64,000 nucleotides of DNA from UBA8199 sp035358715 (lineage in GTDB: Bacteria > Verrucomicrobiota > Verrucomicrobiia > Limisphaerales > UBA8199). Below are positions 1 through 9,369 of this stretch, piece after piece. The position numbers were made by a program, and so were the translations under genes. The DNA lies in the NCBI GenBank assembly GCA_035358715.1, contig DAOPPX010000006.1:1-64000 (forward strand). Reading direction: 5' to 3'. Under the pieces are notes generated by a model, which was not told where the DNA came from, made no database searches, and saw only the letters and a program-made list of their open reading frames with translations. Positions within the stretch are counted from its first letter, which is position 1; each line of letters opens with the position of its first letter.

Positions 1-172
1 CCTTCCTCACCAATTGATGCCTTTCCTGTTCACAAGGCTAAGGTTTGGGGCGGTCTGGGCCGGGTGGAATCAAGCAGGGGTAGCCGCCAACGTCAGGTGG
101 CTAAGCTTTTCGTTTGCGAGGGGCGTTGGCGCGAACGATAATCGGGCGTCGGCAGTCCGAGTTCCGACGCTT

Positions 173-1291
173 ATGAATATGACGCGGCACATTGCCTTAT
201 GGGGCTGGCTGCTGGGGCTGGGTTGCGCCGGCGCCGGCGCCGCGGAAACCGATTGGCCGATGTTCCGGGGCGGGCCGGCGTTGACGGGTGTGGCCGCCGG
301 CAGCCTGCCGGAGCAGTTGCGGCTGCTCTGGACCTTCAAGACGGGCGGCCCGGTCAGGTCTTCCCCCGCCATTGTGCAGGGGCGCGTGTTCATCGGCTCG
401 GACGACGGGAACGTGTATGCGCTGGGGCTGACGGACGGCAGGAAGGTGTGGGCGTTCAAGACGGAGGGTGAGGTCGAGTCTTCCCCGCTGGTGCTGGAGG
501 GCAAGGTGTATGCGGGGTCGAGCGACGCGTTTCTCTACGCGCTCGAGGCCGCGACCGGCAAGCTGCTGTGGAAATACGAGACGGGTGGCAAGGTCTCCGG
601 GGCGCCAAATTGGGTGAAGACCGGCGGAGGAACGCGCGTGCTGGCGGGCAGCCACGATTACCGGCTGCATTGCGTGGATGCCGCGACCGGGCGCAGCAAC
701 TGGGTTTACGAGACGAGCAATTACATCAATGGCGCGCCGGCTGTGGCCGGCGGCCAGGCCGTCTTCGGCGGTTGCGACGGCCTTTTGCACGTCATCGCGC
801 TGGCGGCGGGCCAGCAGGTGCGGGAGGTTGACGCGGGGGCCTACATCGCCGGGTCGGTGGCGCTGGCGGACGGGCGCGCGTATTTCGGCCAGTATGAGAA
901 CGAGTTCCTCTGCGTGGACATCAAGGAGGGCAAGAAGGTGTGGAGCTTCCGCGATCGCGATTTCCCGTATTTCTCCTCGCCGGCGGTGACGCCGGAGTTC
1001 GTGGTGTTTGGCGGGCGGGACAAGCGGCTGCATTGCGTGAAGCGCGCGGACGGCCAGGCGGTGTGGAGCTTCTCGACGCGGGGCAAGGTGGACAGTTCGC
1101 CGGTGGTGTGCGGGGACAAGGTGGTTGTGGGTTCGGACGACGGGCGGCTCTATGTGGTGTCGCTGGCCGCGGGCAAGGCGCTTTGGTCCTACGAGATCGG
1201 GCAGCCGATCGAGAGTGCGCCGGCGGTGGCGGGCGGCCGGGTGGTCGTTGGCGGCAATGATGGCGGGGTGTATTGTTTCGGGGCGAAGTGA
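173..1291 (+). CDS. Secreted PQQ-type (BamB-like) beta-propeller protein
   Basis: Encodes about 372 residues. The start at 173 is chosen because MNMTRH followed by a hydrophobic stretch ending in GAGAAE is a clear signal peptide; the frame stays open upstream to 14 without looking coding. The mature part is built of about eight repeats of roughly 40 residues with the pattern W-x-F-x-T-G ... SSP-x-V ... G-x-V-x-x-GS-x-DG-x-x-Y-x-L, the blade signature of PQQ-like/BamB propellers. No catalytic residues of quinoprotein dehydrogenases are apparent, so a periplasmic binding or scaffold role is more likely than an enzyme. The stop codon overlaps the start of the next gene (GTGA), so the two are probably co-translated. 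Substrate unknown. Confidence 0.85.
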   Translation: MNMTRHIALWGWLLGLGCAGAGAAETDWPMFRGGPALTGVAAGSLPEQLRLLWTFKTGGPVRSSPAIVQGRVFIGSDDGNVYALGLTDGRKVWAFKTEGEVESSPLVLEGKVYAGSSDAFLYALEAATGKLLWKYETGGKVSGAPNWVKTGGGTRVLAGSHDYRLHCVDAATGRSNWVYETSNYINGAPAVAGGQAVFGGCDGLLHVIALAAGQQVREVDAGAYIAGSVALADGRAYFGQYENEFLCVDIKEGKKVWSFRDRDFPYFSSPAVTPEFVVFGGRDKRLHCVKRADGQAVWSFSTRGKVDSSPVVCGDKVVVGSDDGRLYVVSLAAGKALWSYEIGQPIESAPAVAGGRVVVGGNDGGVYCFGAK

Positions 1292-2604
1292 ACCTGGTGC
1301 ATTTAACGCCCGGCGCCGGCGCGATGTATTGCGGCGGCTGCCTGCGGGACAACGCGCTGGTGACCGCGCTGCGCAAGCTCGGCCACGAGGCCACCATGGT
1401 GCCGCTCTACCTGCCGCTGACGCTGGATGAGCCGGATCAAAGCGCCGGGACCCCGGTCTTCTTCGGCGGCCTCAATGTCTATCTGCAACAGAAGTCGGCG
1501 TTGTTCCGGGGCGCGCCGGGCTGGCTAAACGATTTGCTGGCGTCGCCCCGTGCGCTGAAGTGGGCGGCGGGCCGGGCGGCCGGTACCCGCGCGTCGGGTT
1601 TGGGCGAGTTGACGCTTTCCATGCTGCGTGGTGAAGCGGGCAACCAGGCGCGCGAACTGGACAAGCTCGTCGCGTGGCTCAAGAGCCAGCCGCCCCCGGA
1701 TGTGCTGTGCCTCTCCAATGCGCTGCTCGTCGGCATGGTTCGCCGCCTCAAGTCCGAGCTGCGCGCGCCGGTCGCCTGCGCGTTGCAGGGAGAAGACGCG
1801 TTTCTCGACGCCCTGCCCGAGCCCCATCGCGCGGCGTGTTGGCGAACGCTGGCGGAGAGGGCGAAGGAAGTGGACCTGTTCATCGCGCCCAGCCGGTATT
1901 TTGGGGGCCTGATGCGCGAGCGGCTCGGCCTGGGCGCGGGACAGGTGCGAGTGGTTTATAACGGGATCAACCTGGACGGCTACCGGGAGGAAGGCGGAGG
2001 CCCGGGAGTCAAGGCACATGACGAGGATGGGCCAACGCTGGGTTATTTTGCGCGGATGTGCCCGGAGAAAGGACTGGACACGCTGGTCGAAGCCTACATC
2101 CGCCTGCGGCAGGAGGGGCGCGCGGGGGAACTCAAGCTGCGCGTGGGGGGGAGTTGCGGGCCGGCGGACACGCCGTTCGTGAGGCGGTTGCGCGGGCGGC
2201 TGGAAGCAAGCGGCCTGCTGGGAGAGGTGGAGTTTACCCCCAATCCGGACCGCGCCCGCAAGCTGGATTTCCTGCGCTCGCTGTCGGTCTTCTCGGTGCC
2301 GGCGCGTTGCGGCGAGGCCTTTGGGCTTTATGTGATCGAGGCCCTGGCGGCGGGTGTGCCTGTGGTTCAACCGAGAGTGGCGGCTTTCCCCGAGCTTATC
2401 GAGGCCACGCGCGGCGGGCTGCTCTGCGCGCCGGAGGACCCGCAAGCATTGGCGGAGGCGATCGGGGCATTGCTGTCGGATCCGGCGCGATCGCGGGCGC
2501 TGGGCCAGGCCGGCCGGCGGGCGGTGTTCGAGCGATTCAGCGCGGAAACGATGGCGCGAGAAGTGGCGCAAGCCTGCGGCGAGATGACCGGCACCGGCTC
2601 TTAG
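1288..2604 (+). CDS. Glycosyltransferase family 4 protein
   Basis: About 438 residues with the GT-B layout. The N-terminal part has the Gly-rich loop (HLTPGAGAMYCGG), which recognises the acceptor side. The C-terminal half has the nucleotide-sugar region, including the E-x7-E motif (EAFGLYVIEALAAGVPVVQP) and the usual closing helix with SAETMAREV. The start is taken as GTG at 1288 because it overlaps the upstream stop by 4 nt, which suggests coupling; a TTG at 1273 is also open. It probably transfers a sugar from an activated donor to a glycolipid, exopolysaccharide or protein in the cytoplasm. The donor and acceptor cannot be read from sequence. Pairing with a periplasmic propeller does not identify the pathway. 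Confidence 0.85.
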   Translation: MNLVHLTPGAGAMYCGGCLRDNALVTALRKLGHEATMVPLYLPLTLDEPDQSAGTPVFFGGLNVYLQQKSALFRGAPGWLNDLLASPRALKWAAGRAAGTRASGLGELTLSMLRGEAGNQARELDKLVAWLKSQPPPDVLCLSNALLVGMVRRLKSELRAPVACALQGEDAFLDALPEPHRAACWRTLAERAKEVDLFIAPSRYFGGLMRERLGLGAGQVRVVYNGINLDGYREEGGGPGVKAHDEDGPTLGYFARMCPEKGLDTLVEAYIRLRQEGRAGELKLRVGGSCGPADTPFVRRLRGRLEASGLLGEVEFTPNPDRARKLDFLRSLSVFSVPARCGEAFGLYVIEALAAGVPVVQPRVAAFPELIEATRGGLLCAPEDPQALAEAIGALLSDPARSRALGQAGRRAVFERFSAETMAREVAQACGEMTGTGS

Positions 2605-2996
2605 CCCGTGCCGCTCACAGGCGCCCCGCAATGCCGGCAGACCGGGGCGCAGGTCTCCCCGCCGGCTCCTCAACGAGGCGCAGTGCGCGAGCGGTGCCAA
2701 GTTTCGGACTTGGCAGCCCAAATGCTGGACAGTAGCTAAGCGCTCCCGGGAGACTTGCCTGAATTCTCGCGGGTAGCCGCCGTGTGACAGTGAGTTATCC
2801 CGGGAATGCAAGCCGCTGAAAACATTGGGCTTGAGCGCGCGCCGGCCGACTCGGGTTTGGGCAAGGGGCAATGCCGCAGCGCAGCGCGGGGTTTGCGCGA
2901 CAGGGTTGCGGCGGTTTTGGCAACGGTACTGCGTAGTACGCGTTTGATATGCTGTCCACAGCGAACTGCCCACACCGCGTGCGCCGCGTTGTGCCC
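2605..2996. other. Intergenic region, no gene seen
   Basis: No credible coding frame. It contains an 8-bp stem with 14-nt loop (2621-2628 with 2643-2650) just after the glycosyltransferase stop, without a T-tract, and a small palindrome GTACT-n4-AGTAC at 2926-2939 ahead of the next gene. Either could be regulatory, but neither is convincing on its own. Confidence 0.5.
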
Positions 2997-5348
2997 GTGA
3001 AAATCCTTTGCGCCGGCCTTCTGGTTTCCTTTGCAGCTTCGGTGATCGCCGCCAGCAGCGTGACGGTAGCCTGGAATCGGAGCGCGAGCGCCGAGATTGC
3101 GGGATACAGGGTGTATTACGGAGCCGCGAGCCACACTTACACGAACAAGGTTGATGCCGGCAACGCAACCAATGTGGTCATCAGCGGCTTGTCCACCGGC
3201 GCAGTTTACTACCTGGCGGCCACGGCGTATGACACGGCGGGTTTGGAAAGCGATTACTCGACCGAAGCCGCATTCACGAACATCACGGCTTTGCCGCCGA
3301 CGATCGTGCTCACCTCGCCGACCAACGGCACCCCATTCACCGCGCCCGCGACCATCGGCCTTGCCGCCAGCGTTGCCGCCAACGGCCATGCCATTTCGAA
3401 GGTTCAGTTCTACAACGGCGCGGCATTGCTGGGAGAGGATAACGCCGCGCCTTACAGTTTCGCCTGGGCCAACGTGAGCGCGGGCATCTACGACCTGACC
3501 GCGCGCGCGATCTATGGTGCTGCGGGACTGATTACCTCCCCGGCGGTGAGGGCCAGTGTTTTCTCGCCTCCCAAGCCGCCAAATACCCCGCCGGCCATCT
3601 CGGCCATTGAGGACCAAACCCTCAACAAGGGCACCGCGTTCTTGTCCGTTCCCTTCACAGTCGGCGATGCGGAAACCGCGGCAGCCGACCTGACGCTTTC
3701 AGGCAGTTCGAACGACTCGACCCTGTTGTCGGCAAGCGACATCGTCTTTGGCGGCACTGGCAGCAACCGCGTCGTCACGCTGACCCCCGAGGCGGGCCAG
3801 GTCGGGGAGACGGAGATCACGCTCGTTGTCAGTGACGGCAGTTTGACCACGAGCACCAACTTTCTGTTCGTCGTGATTGAGGACGCGCAAGACAGCCCTG
3901 GCATCGTCTTGATTTCGCCGGTGGGCAGTGTGGATACGGGCTCGACCCGGCGCTATGTCTGGACGCGAGATCCCGCGGCGACGCGCTACGAACTGCATGT
4001 CACCAGGGATGGCGAGTTGTTCTGCGACAAGTATTACGATTCGCACAGCTTGTGGACAGAACCCGGCACGGGCAATGTCGGCGCACAGGAGGCCGGCCAC
4101 GGCCAAGGCACCTACCAATGGCGTGTCCGCGGTTGGAGCGCGGCCGGGCCTGGGCCCTGGTCGAGCACGGAGACTTTCAGCGTGGTCATTCCGCAACCGG
4201 TGGTCCTGCTCTCCCCAGCCGACCGCACCCGCATCCAGGATCGGCGTCCGGAGTTCGCCTGGTCGCAGCCCTCGCCTTCTGCGGACTGGTTCCATCTCTG
4301 CATCAACCGCAACGGAAGCAAGTGTTACGATCTATGGATCGAGGGAACGACCAATTGGATGCCTGCCATTGATTTGCCGGGCGGCGTTTACACCTGGGCG
4401 GTGCAGGCCTGGACCCCCACCGGGCTCGGTCCCTGGTCCAAAACGGCCTCCTTCGCCGCTCAGCCCCGTTTGCCGGGACAGATCGTGCTGCTTTCCCCGA
4501 AGAGCAGTTTGTCTGTCGCTCCGACGGTGCGCTACAACTGGACGAAGGACAACGCGGCGGTCTCGTATGAGCTTTACATCACTAAGGATGGAAAAGTCTT
4601 CTCCGACCAGTGGCTGGCGGCGACCAACTTATTGGCCGACGCCACCAAGACCAGCCTGGGCGTGGAGGTGGGCGGTCACGACAGCGGGACCTATCAATGG
4701 TGTGTCCGGGGCTGGAACCCTGACGGGCTTGGCCCATGGTCCAGCTCGGGAAGTTTCAGCGTGGCCGGCAGCCTGAAGCCGTTGGCTCTGCTTGCGCCAA
4801 ACAACCAGGCCACTCTCCATGATCGGCGTCCGGAGTTCTCTTGGTCTCAGTCCTCTCCGCCCGCCGCCTGGTTCCACCTTTACCTGAGCCGCAGCGGCAC
4901 CAACTACTTCGATGTATGGATTGAGGGGGCGACCAATTGGATTCCCGCCTTTGACCTGTCCGGCGGGGTTTACACCTGGATGGTGCAGACCTGGAATCCT
5001 TCGGGGACCGGGGCTTGCTCGGAGACCGCGAGCTTCACAAACCAATTGGCTGCGCCGGCCAGCATTGAGCTGCTATCGCCACAGGACACTGTCAGTGCCA
5101 GTGCGACACAGCGTTACCTCTGGCGGGCCGATTCAGCCGCCACCCGGTACGAGTTATACGTCGTCCGCAACGGCAGCGTGTTTCTCGACCGATGGTATGC
5201 TGCCACCAATTCGCTGGTGGACCGGGCGACAGGCAATTTCGCAGTGGATGTGCCGGGGCATAGCGCGGGTGCCTATCAATGGTGGGTCCGGGGCTGGAGC
5301 CCGGAAGGAATGGGGCCCTGGTCCAGGAGTCTGACCTTTAGCCAATAA
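2997..5348 (+). CDS. Secreted modular protein: FN3, Ig-like, cadherin-like and five C-terminal repeats
   Basis: About 783 residues from a GTG at 2997, which starts directly at a textbook signal peptide (KILCAGLLVSFAASVIAA). The frame is open to 2949 and GTG at 2991 is another option. Domains in order: fibronectin type III (about 19-95), a bacterial Ig-like domain (98-190), a cadherin/Ig-like domain (197-300), then five repeats of about 96 residues to the end. The repeats alternate between two types in the order A-B-A-B-A. Type A carries YxW-x-x-D-x-A-A-x-x-YEL and ends YQW-x-VRGW; type B carries RRPEF-x-WSQ and YTW-x-VQ-x-W. No catalytic domain and no C-terminal sorting signal are visible. 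An extracellular adhesive or carbohydrate-associated role is inferred. Confidence 0.8.
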   Translation: MKILCAGLLVSFAASVIAASSVTVAWNRSASAEIAGYRVYYGAASHTYTNKVDAGNATNVVISGLSTGAVYYLAATAYDTAGLESDYSTEAAFTNITALPPTIVLTSPTNGTPFTAPATIGLAASVAANGHAISKVQFYNGAALLGEDNAAPYSFAWANVSAGIYDLTARAIYGAAGLITSPAVRASVFSPPKPPNTPPAISAIEDQTLNKGTAFLSVPFTVGDAETAAADLTLSGSSNDSTLLSASDIVFGGTGSNRVVTLTPEAGQVGETEITLVVSDGSLTTSTNFLFVVIEDAQDSPGIVLISPVGSVDTGSTRRYVWTRDPAATRYELHVTRDGELFCDKYYDSHSLWTEPGTGNVGAQEAGHGQGTYQWRVRGWSAAGPGPWSSTETFSVVIPQPVVLLSPADRTRIQDRRPEFAWSQPSPSADWFHLCINRNGSKCYDLWIEGTTNWMPAIDLPGGVYTWAVQAWTPTGLGPWSKTASFAAQPRLPGQIVLLSPKSSLSVAPTVRYNWTKDNAAVSYELYITKDGKVFSDQWLAATNLLADATKTSLGVEVGGHDSGTYQWCVRGWNPDGLGPWSSSGSFSVAGSLKPLALLAPNNQATLHDRRPEFSWSQSSPPAAWFHLYLSRSGTNYFDVWIEGATNWIPAFDLSGGVYTWMVQTWNPSGTGACSETASFTNQLAAPASIELLSPQDTVSASATQRYLWRADSAATRYELYVVRNGSVFLDRWYAATNSLVDRATGNFAVDVPGHSAGAYQWWVRGWSPEGMGPWSRSLTFSQ

Positions 5349-5552
5349 ACCCCGGCCTCCCTGAGGCCATCACGGGGGAGTCCGGCTCCGACACGAGACA
5401 ATGCGGTTGATGCCTCCCCGCAGCACCGCTTTGCAGTACACGAACGAGTAATCCTCCCTAAGTCACCTCTCCCATCAGCACCGCGCCCCGGGCAAGGTGG
5501 ATTCCCTTACCCGGGGACGGCCGCTGGAGCGGGAAGGTGTCCGGCGGTTGCT

Positions 5553-5960
5553 CTACCGACAGCCGCGACGGTGGTGTCCGCCGTAGCCAAATCGCACGCT
5601 GACCATAGGCCGCGCTACATACACAGGGGCCGGATAAACCACCGGCGGAGGCGCGGCATAGACGACCGGTGCCGGGGGCGTGTAAACCACCACCGGCCGA
5701 GGCGCGGCATAGACGACCGGTGCCGGGGGCGCGTAAACCACCACCGGCCGAGGCGGCGGCGCGGGACAATAGACCGGAGGCGGAGCAACATAGTAAGCAG
5801 GCTGCGAAGCCAAGGCATGGCCAACGACCAGTCCTGCCGCAACGCCGCCCACCACAGCCGCCGCGCACCAGCCGCCGCCATGGTGGCCGCCCGCCGAAGC
5901 CGTCTGCGGACTGAGCCCGATCATCGCCAACGCCGCAATCGAGAGGATCATTTTCTTCAT
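5553..5960 (-). CDS. Small secreted Pro/Val/Tyr-rich repeat protein
   Basis: 135 residues beginning with a clear signal peptide (MKKMILSIAALAMIGLSPQTASA). A short Gly/His segment and a hydrophobic Ala/Gly/Val stretch (about 30-52) follow, then a low-complexity tail of PPAPVVYAAP-type units, and a basic end rich in Gly, His and Arg. The tail is encoded by a 51-bp tandem repeat. Proteins of this composition are usually envelope-associated and structural; no enzymatic motif is present. It stands alone and diverges from the MBL-fold gene at 6057. Confidence 0.7.
   Translation of the reverse strand: MKKMILSIAALAMIGLSPQTASAGGHHGGGWCAAAVVGGVAAGLVVGHALASQPAYYVAPPPVYCPAPPPRPVVVYAPPAPVVYAAPRPVVVYTPPAPVVYAAPPPVVYPAPVYVARPMVSVRFGYGGHHRRGCR
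5651..5752. repeat. 51-bp tandem duplication inside the Pro/Tyr-rich gene
   Basis: Two consecutive 51-nt units that are almost identical, encoding a 17-residue VVVY-PPAPVVYAAP unit on the minus strand. The period is a multiple of three, so copy-number change would keep the frame. Confidence 0.7.
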
Positions 5961-6056
5961 ACAATGCCTTTCAGTTCATGCTACAACCGACACCGATAAG
6001 ACGGCCCGATTTGCTTTTTATTCAAGGCGGAGTATCGCTATGATTGAAAGCGATCT

Positions 6057-6986
6057 ATGACGAAGCGGACCCCTTATCATCCGCCGGTGAGCCGCCAGCG
6101 GCTCCCGCGTTCTTTCAAGGAGTTTACGCCGGCCAAGCACTTCAACCCGCGCACCTTCTTTCGCGAGCTGGTCTGGAAGGCGCTGCTGACAAGGCGAACC
6201 GGCCAGACCCAGCATCCGGCCTTTCCCAAGCTGAACCGCGGGCAGGTTGCCGTCACGTGGATCGGACACGCTTCCTTTCTCCTTCAGTTCACCAACCTGA
6301 ACGTGCTGATTGACCCCAACTTCGCCAACTGGCTGTTTCTGCTCAAACGCATAAAGCGGTCCGGCCTTCGCATCGAACACCTGCCGCCCATTGACTTGGT
6401 GCTGTTGACCCATGCGCATTTCGATCACTTCCACAAACCCACGCTCCGCCGGCTGCCGCACCCGAAGATCGGCATCATGCCGTGGGGGGTCGGTGACCTG
6501 GCCCATAACCTCGGCTTCGGCCGCGTGGTCGAGCTGGAATGGTGGGAGACCTTCTGCCACCGCGATTGGAAGGTGACGCTAACCCCGTCCAAACACTGGG
6601 GCGCGCGCGTGCTGCGCGACCAGCGGAGAGGTTACGGCGGGTTTGTGTTGGAACACCAGGGACGGCGCATCTATCACGCGGGGGATAGCGCCTATTTCGA
6701 TGGCTTCAAAGAGATCAAGAAGAGTTGCCGTCCGGAGATAGCCCTGCTGCCGATTGGCGCCTACCACCCGGAGTCCTTTCGCCACCTGCACATGGGCCCC
6801 GACGAGGCCATCAAGGCCTTCAGGGACTTGCGCGCGAGATGGTTGGTGCCGATGCATTACGGCACGTTCCGGCTGTCGTTTGAAGACATGGAGGCCCCTC
6901 CCCGCTGGCTGCGGCAGCTTGCCGCCGAACAGGGTTTGACGCATAAGGTGCGCATGCTGATCGAGGGTGTCCCGCAGGTCTTCTGA
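6057..6986 (+). CDS. MBL-fold metal-dependent hydrolase (NAPE-PLD/UlaG-like)
   Basis: 309 residues. The metallo-beta-lactamase motifs are all visible: GHASFLLQF with LIDPNF near residues 70-90, the H-x-H-x-D-H motif (THAHFDH), a His in SKHWGAR, the bridging Asp in HAGDSAYFD, and a final His in MHYGTF. The N-terminal region and overall length match the family of cytoplasmic hydrolases related to N-acylphosphatidylethanolamine phospholipase D and UlaG, not true beta-lactamases. It should bind two metal ions. The substrate is not predictable; a phospholipid or phosphodiester is the usual guess. The next gene starts 8 nt after its stop, so they are probably one transcript. Confidence 0.85.
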   Translation: MTKRTPYHPPVSRQRLPRSFKEFTPAKHFNPRTFFRELVWKALLTRRTGQTQHPAFPKLNRGQVAVTWIGHASFLLQFTNLNVLIDPNFANWLFLLKRIKRSGLRIEHLPPIDLVLLTHAHFDHFHKPTLRRLPHPKIGIMPWGVGDLAHNLGFGRVVELEWWETFCHRDWKVTLTPSKHWGARVLRDQRRGYGGFVLEHQGRRIYHAGDSAYFDGFKEIKKSCRPEIALLPIGAYHPESFRHLHMGPDEAIKAFRDLRARWLVPMHYGTFRLSFEDMEAPPRWLRQLAAEQGLTHKVRMLIEGVPQVF

Positions 6987-6994
6987 ATCATCCC

Positions 6995-7738
6995 GTGCAG
7001 CTCGAATGGATCTTTGGCCCCAGGCCGCCCGACCCGCCGGGCCCGGAGTGGCTCTCGGTGGGGGCCCGGCGCGTGCGGCTCTGGTTTGTCCGCAACCGCC
7101 GGGCGCGGCGCTATGTGCTGCGCCTGCGCCCGGACGGCTCGGCGCGCGTCACTGTGCCTCGGGGCGGCTCGCTGGCTGAGGCCAGGCACTTCGCGGCCAG
7201 GAACGTTCACTGGATCGAGCGGCAGCTCCTGCGACAAGCCTTGCAGCCGCGCCGCCCGGAGAGCTGGCGGGCGGGGACCGAACTCCTCTTCCGAGGCGAA
7301 CGCGTGCGGCTGGAGACCGCGCTCGACGGCCAGGCGAGCGTCGTTCACTTCGGCGCCGAAACCGTCCCCGTGTCCGATGCCGCCGGCGATTTGCGCCCGG
7401 CCGTTGAGCGGCATCTCCGGCGACTGGCCGCGATCGAGCTCCCGGCGCGCGTGCTCGAACTGGCCGCCCAGCATCGCCTGCCCGTGCGGCGCGTCGCCAT
7501 CCGCAACCAGCGCTCCCGCTGGGGCTCCTGCTCGCGGCGCGGCACCATCTCCCTCAACTGGCGCCTGGTGCAAACACCCCCCGCCGTCCGCGATTACCTC
7601 GTTCTGCATGAACTGGCGCACCTGAGGCAAATGAACCACTCCCGCCGGTTCTGGGAGGAGGTGGCGCGCCTTTGCCCGAACTACCGCGAGGCGGAACGCT
7701 GGCTCAAAGAGCACTCCGGCCTGCTGGCCCGGGCTTAA
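6995..7738 (+). CDS. YgjP-type (M48-like) zinc metallopeptidase
   Basis: 247 residues from a GTG start, 8 nt after the upstream stop. The C-terminal third has the YgjP/DUF45 signature: SRWGSCS, then the zinc-binding HELAH, the conserved NHSRRFW and the closing acidic helix near ARLCPNYREAERWLK. The N-terminal half has the RRARRYVLRLRPDG-type beta region usual for this family. The fold is shared with SprT and wss1-like peptidases; activity is rarely demonstrated. No signal peptide, so probably cytoplasmic. Co-transcription with the MBL-fold hydrolase is likely. Confidence 0.85.
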   Translation: MQLEWIFGPRPPDPPGPEWLSVGARRVRLWFVRNRRARRYVLRLRPDGSARVTVPRGGSLAEARHFAARNVHWIERQLLRQALQPRRPESWRAGTELLFRGERVRLETALDGQASVVHFGAETVPVSDAAGDLRPAVERHLRRLAAIELPARVLELAAQHRLPVRRVAIRNQRSRWGSCSRRGTISLNWRLVQTPPAVRDYLVLHELAHLRQMNHSRRFWEEVARLCPNYREAERWLKEHSGLLARA

Positions 7739-7782
7739 CCATCCGACGCGACCCGTTCTGGCAACCTGCCTGCCACACCTGT

Positions 7783-9087
7783 ATGCTGCCACCAATGCTG
7801 ATACCCGCCGCGCAATCCGAAACCCAACCGCCGACCTTGCTTCGGTCTTCGCGTTTTGGCCTTCGACTCTGGCTCGCTCTTCTGCCCCTCGCATTGAGTC
7901 TCGCCGCCAATGCCGCCGCCGAGAACTGGCCATGCTGGCGCGGACCGCGTCTCGACGGCACCAGCCAGGAACAGGACATCCCGACCCACTGGAACGCCAC
8001 CAACAATGTTCGCTGGCAGACCGAACTGCCCGGTGCGGGCCATGCCTCGCCGATCGTCTGGGACGATCGCGTCTTCACGGTTAGCGCCCGGCCGGAGGCG
8101 CAGGACCGTCTGCTGCTCTGCCTGGACCGCCGCACCGGCAAACCGGTATGGCAGCAAACCGTTCTCAACGCCCCCCTCGAACGCAAGCACGGTCTCAACA
8201 GCTATGCCTCCAGCACCCCCGCCACCGACGGAGAAAAGGTCTACGTCGCGTTCCTCGACCGCGACCGCATGTTCGTTGCCGCGTACGACTTTGGGGGGCG
8301 TCAGCGCTGGGTGGCCCGGCCAGGTCCCTTTGCCTCCATGCATGGCTTCTGTTCTCCTCCCCTTCTCTACGGCGACAAAGTCATCCTCAACGGCGACCAC
8401 GACGGGGATTCCTACCTCGTCGCGCTGAGCCGGGAGGATGGCCGCGTCCTGTGGAAGACGCCCCGCGAGAACCACACCCGAAGCTACTGCGCCCCGTTCC
8501 TCCGCAGCATCGCCGGTCGCCAGCAAATGGTCCTCTCCGGTGACAAGTGCGTTGCCAGCTTCAACCCGGATACCGGCGCCCGCCTCTGGGTCATTGACGG
8601 CCCGACCGAGCAATTCGTCGCCTCACCGGTCTATAGCGAGCGGTGCGGCCTGCTGTTCATCACTGGGGGGTACCCGGACCACCACATCCTGGCCATCCGC
8701 CCCGATGGCGCTGGCAACGTCACCCAGACCCACATCGCCTGGCGCACTACCCGCGGGGCCGCCTATGTCCCCTCGCCTATCATCGCAGGGGATTACTTCC
8801 TGACCATTACCGACGCGGGGGTGGCCCACTGCTTTGCGGCCAAGACCGGCGACCTGCTGTGGACACAGCGCCTGGGGGCGCAGCACGCCTCGCTCGTCTC
8901 TGCCGGGGGCCACGTCTATTTCCTCAACGACAAGGGCGTGACGACCGTCGTCCAGCCCGGCCCCCAATTCCGCCGCGTCGCGGAGAACAGCATCGGCGAG
9001 AAATGCTTCGCCTCGCCTGCCATCAGCCGTCGCCATCTCTTCCTGCGCGGCGAACGCCGCCTCTTCTGCATAGAAGGGGACACCTGA
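7783..9087 (+). CDS. Secreted PQQ-type beta-propeller protein
   Basis: About 434 residues. The start is ATG 7783 or 7795, because the hydrophobic signal segment (LWLALLPLALSLAANAAA) lies shortly after; the frame is open further upstream but overlaps the preceding gene. The mature protein starts ENWPCWRGPRLDGTS, a common opening of planctomycetal/verrucomicrobial PQQ-like propellers, and continues with repeated blades (LLCLDRRTGKPVWQQ, LVALSREDGRVLWKT, CFAAKTGDLLWTQ). It is of the same broad family as the protein at 173-1291 but not a close copy. Function unknown; likely periplasmic. Confidence 0.85.
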   Translation: MLPPMLIPAAQSETQPPTLLRSSRFGLRLWLALLPLALSLAANAAAENWPCWRGPRLDGTSQEQDIPTHWNATNNVRWQTELPGAGHASPIVWDDRVFTVSARPEAQDRLLLCLDRRTGKPVWQQTVLNAPLERKHGLNSYASSTPATDGEKVYVAFLDRDRMFVAAYDFGGRQRWVARPGPFASMHGFCSPPLLYGDKVILNGDHDGDSYLVALSREDGRVLWKTPRENHTRSYCAPFLRSIAGRQQMVLSGDKCVASFNPDTGARLWVIDGPTEQFVASPVYSERCGLLFITGGYPDHHILAIRPDGAGNVTQTHIAWRTTRGAAYVPSPIIAGDYFLTITDAGVAHCFAAKTGDLLWTQRLGAQHASLVSAGGHVYFLNDKGVTTVVQPGPQFRRVAENSIGEKCFASPAISRRHLFLRGERRLFCIEGDT

Positions 9088-9369
9088 TTCCGAATCCCCC
9101 CTTCCCGCAGCCGATTCCCAATTTGGCCTTCCACATCCGCTGCTCGGATTGTGTCGTCTCGCGGCACGCAGCCCTTTGGGCGGCACGTCCTCAACCTGCG
9201 CCCGGGAGGGGCCTGCCTGTTGATATTTCATTGATATTCATCTGGACTCCAACGGGGTTGATGCATACAAGATCGGGGGTCCGGGCACCACTTGGTTTGT
9301 TCACTGATATGGCTGGGGCGCTCACTCCTGTGGAGCAGGAATCCGGGACAAGAATTATTCGAGGAGATT

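Noticed and set aside
2621..2650. Rho-independent terminator after the glycosyltransferase gene
   Set aside because: The 8-bp GC stem has a long loop and no T-tract; it may be only a GC-rich coincidence.
2926..2939. GTACT-n4-AGTAC palindrome as an operator
   Set aside because: Five-base arms are expected by chance in 64 kb and no convincing promoter boxes frame it.
5458..5964. 168-codon minus-strand frame overlapping the Pro/Tyr-rich gene
   Set aside because: It is a shifted reading of the same tandem repeat; the frame with MKKMILSIAALAMIG has a proper signal peptide.
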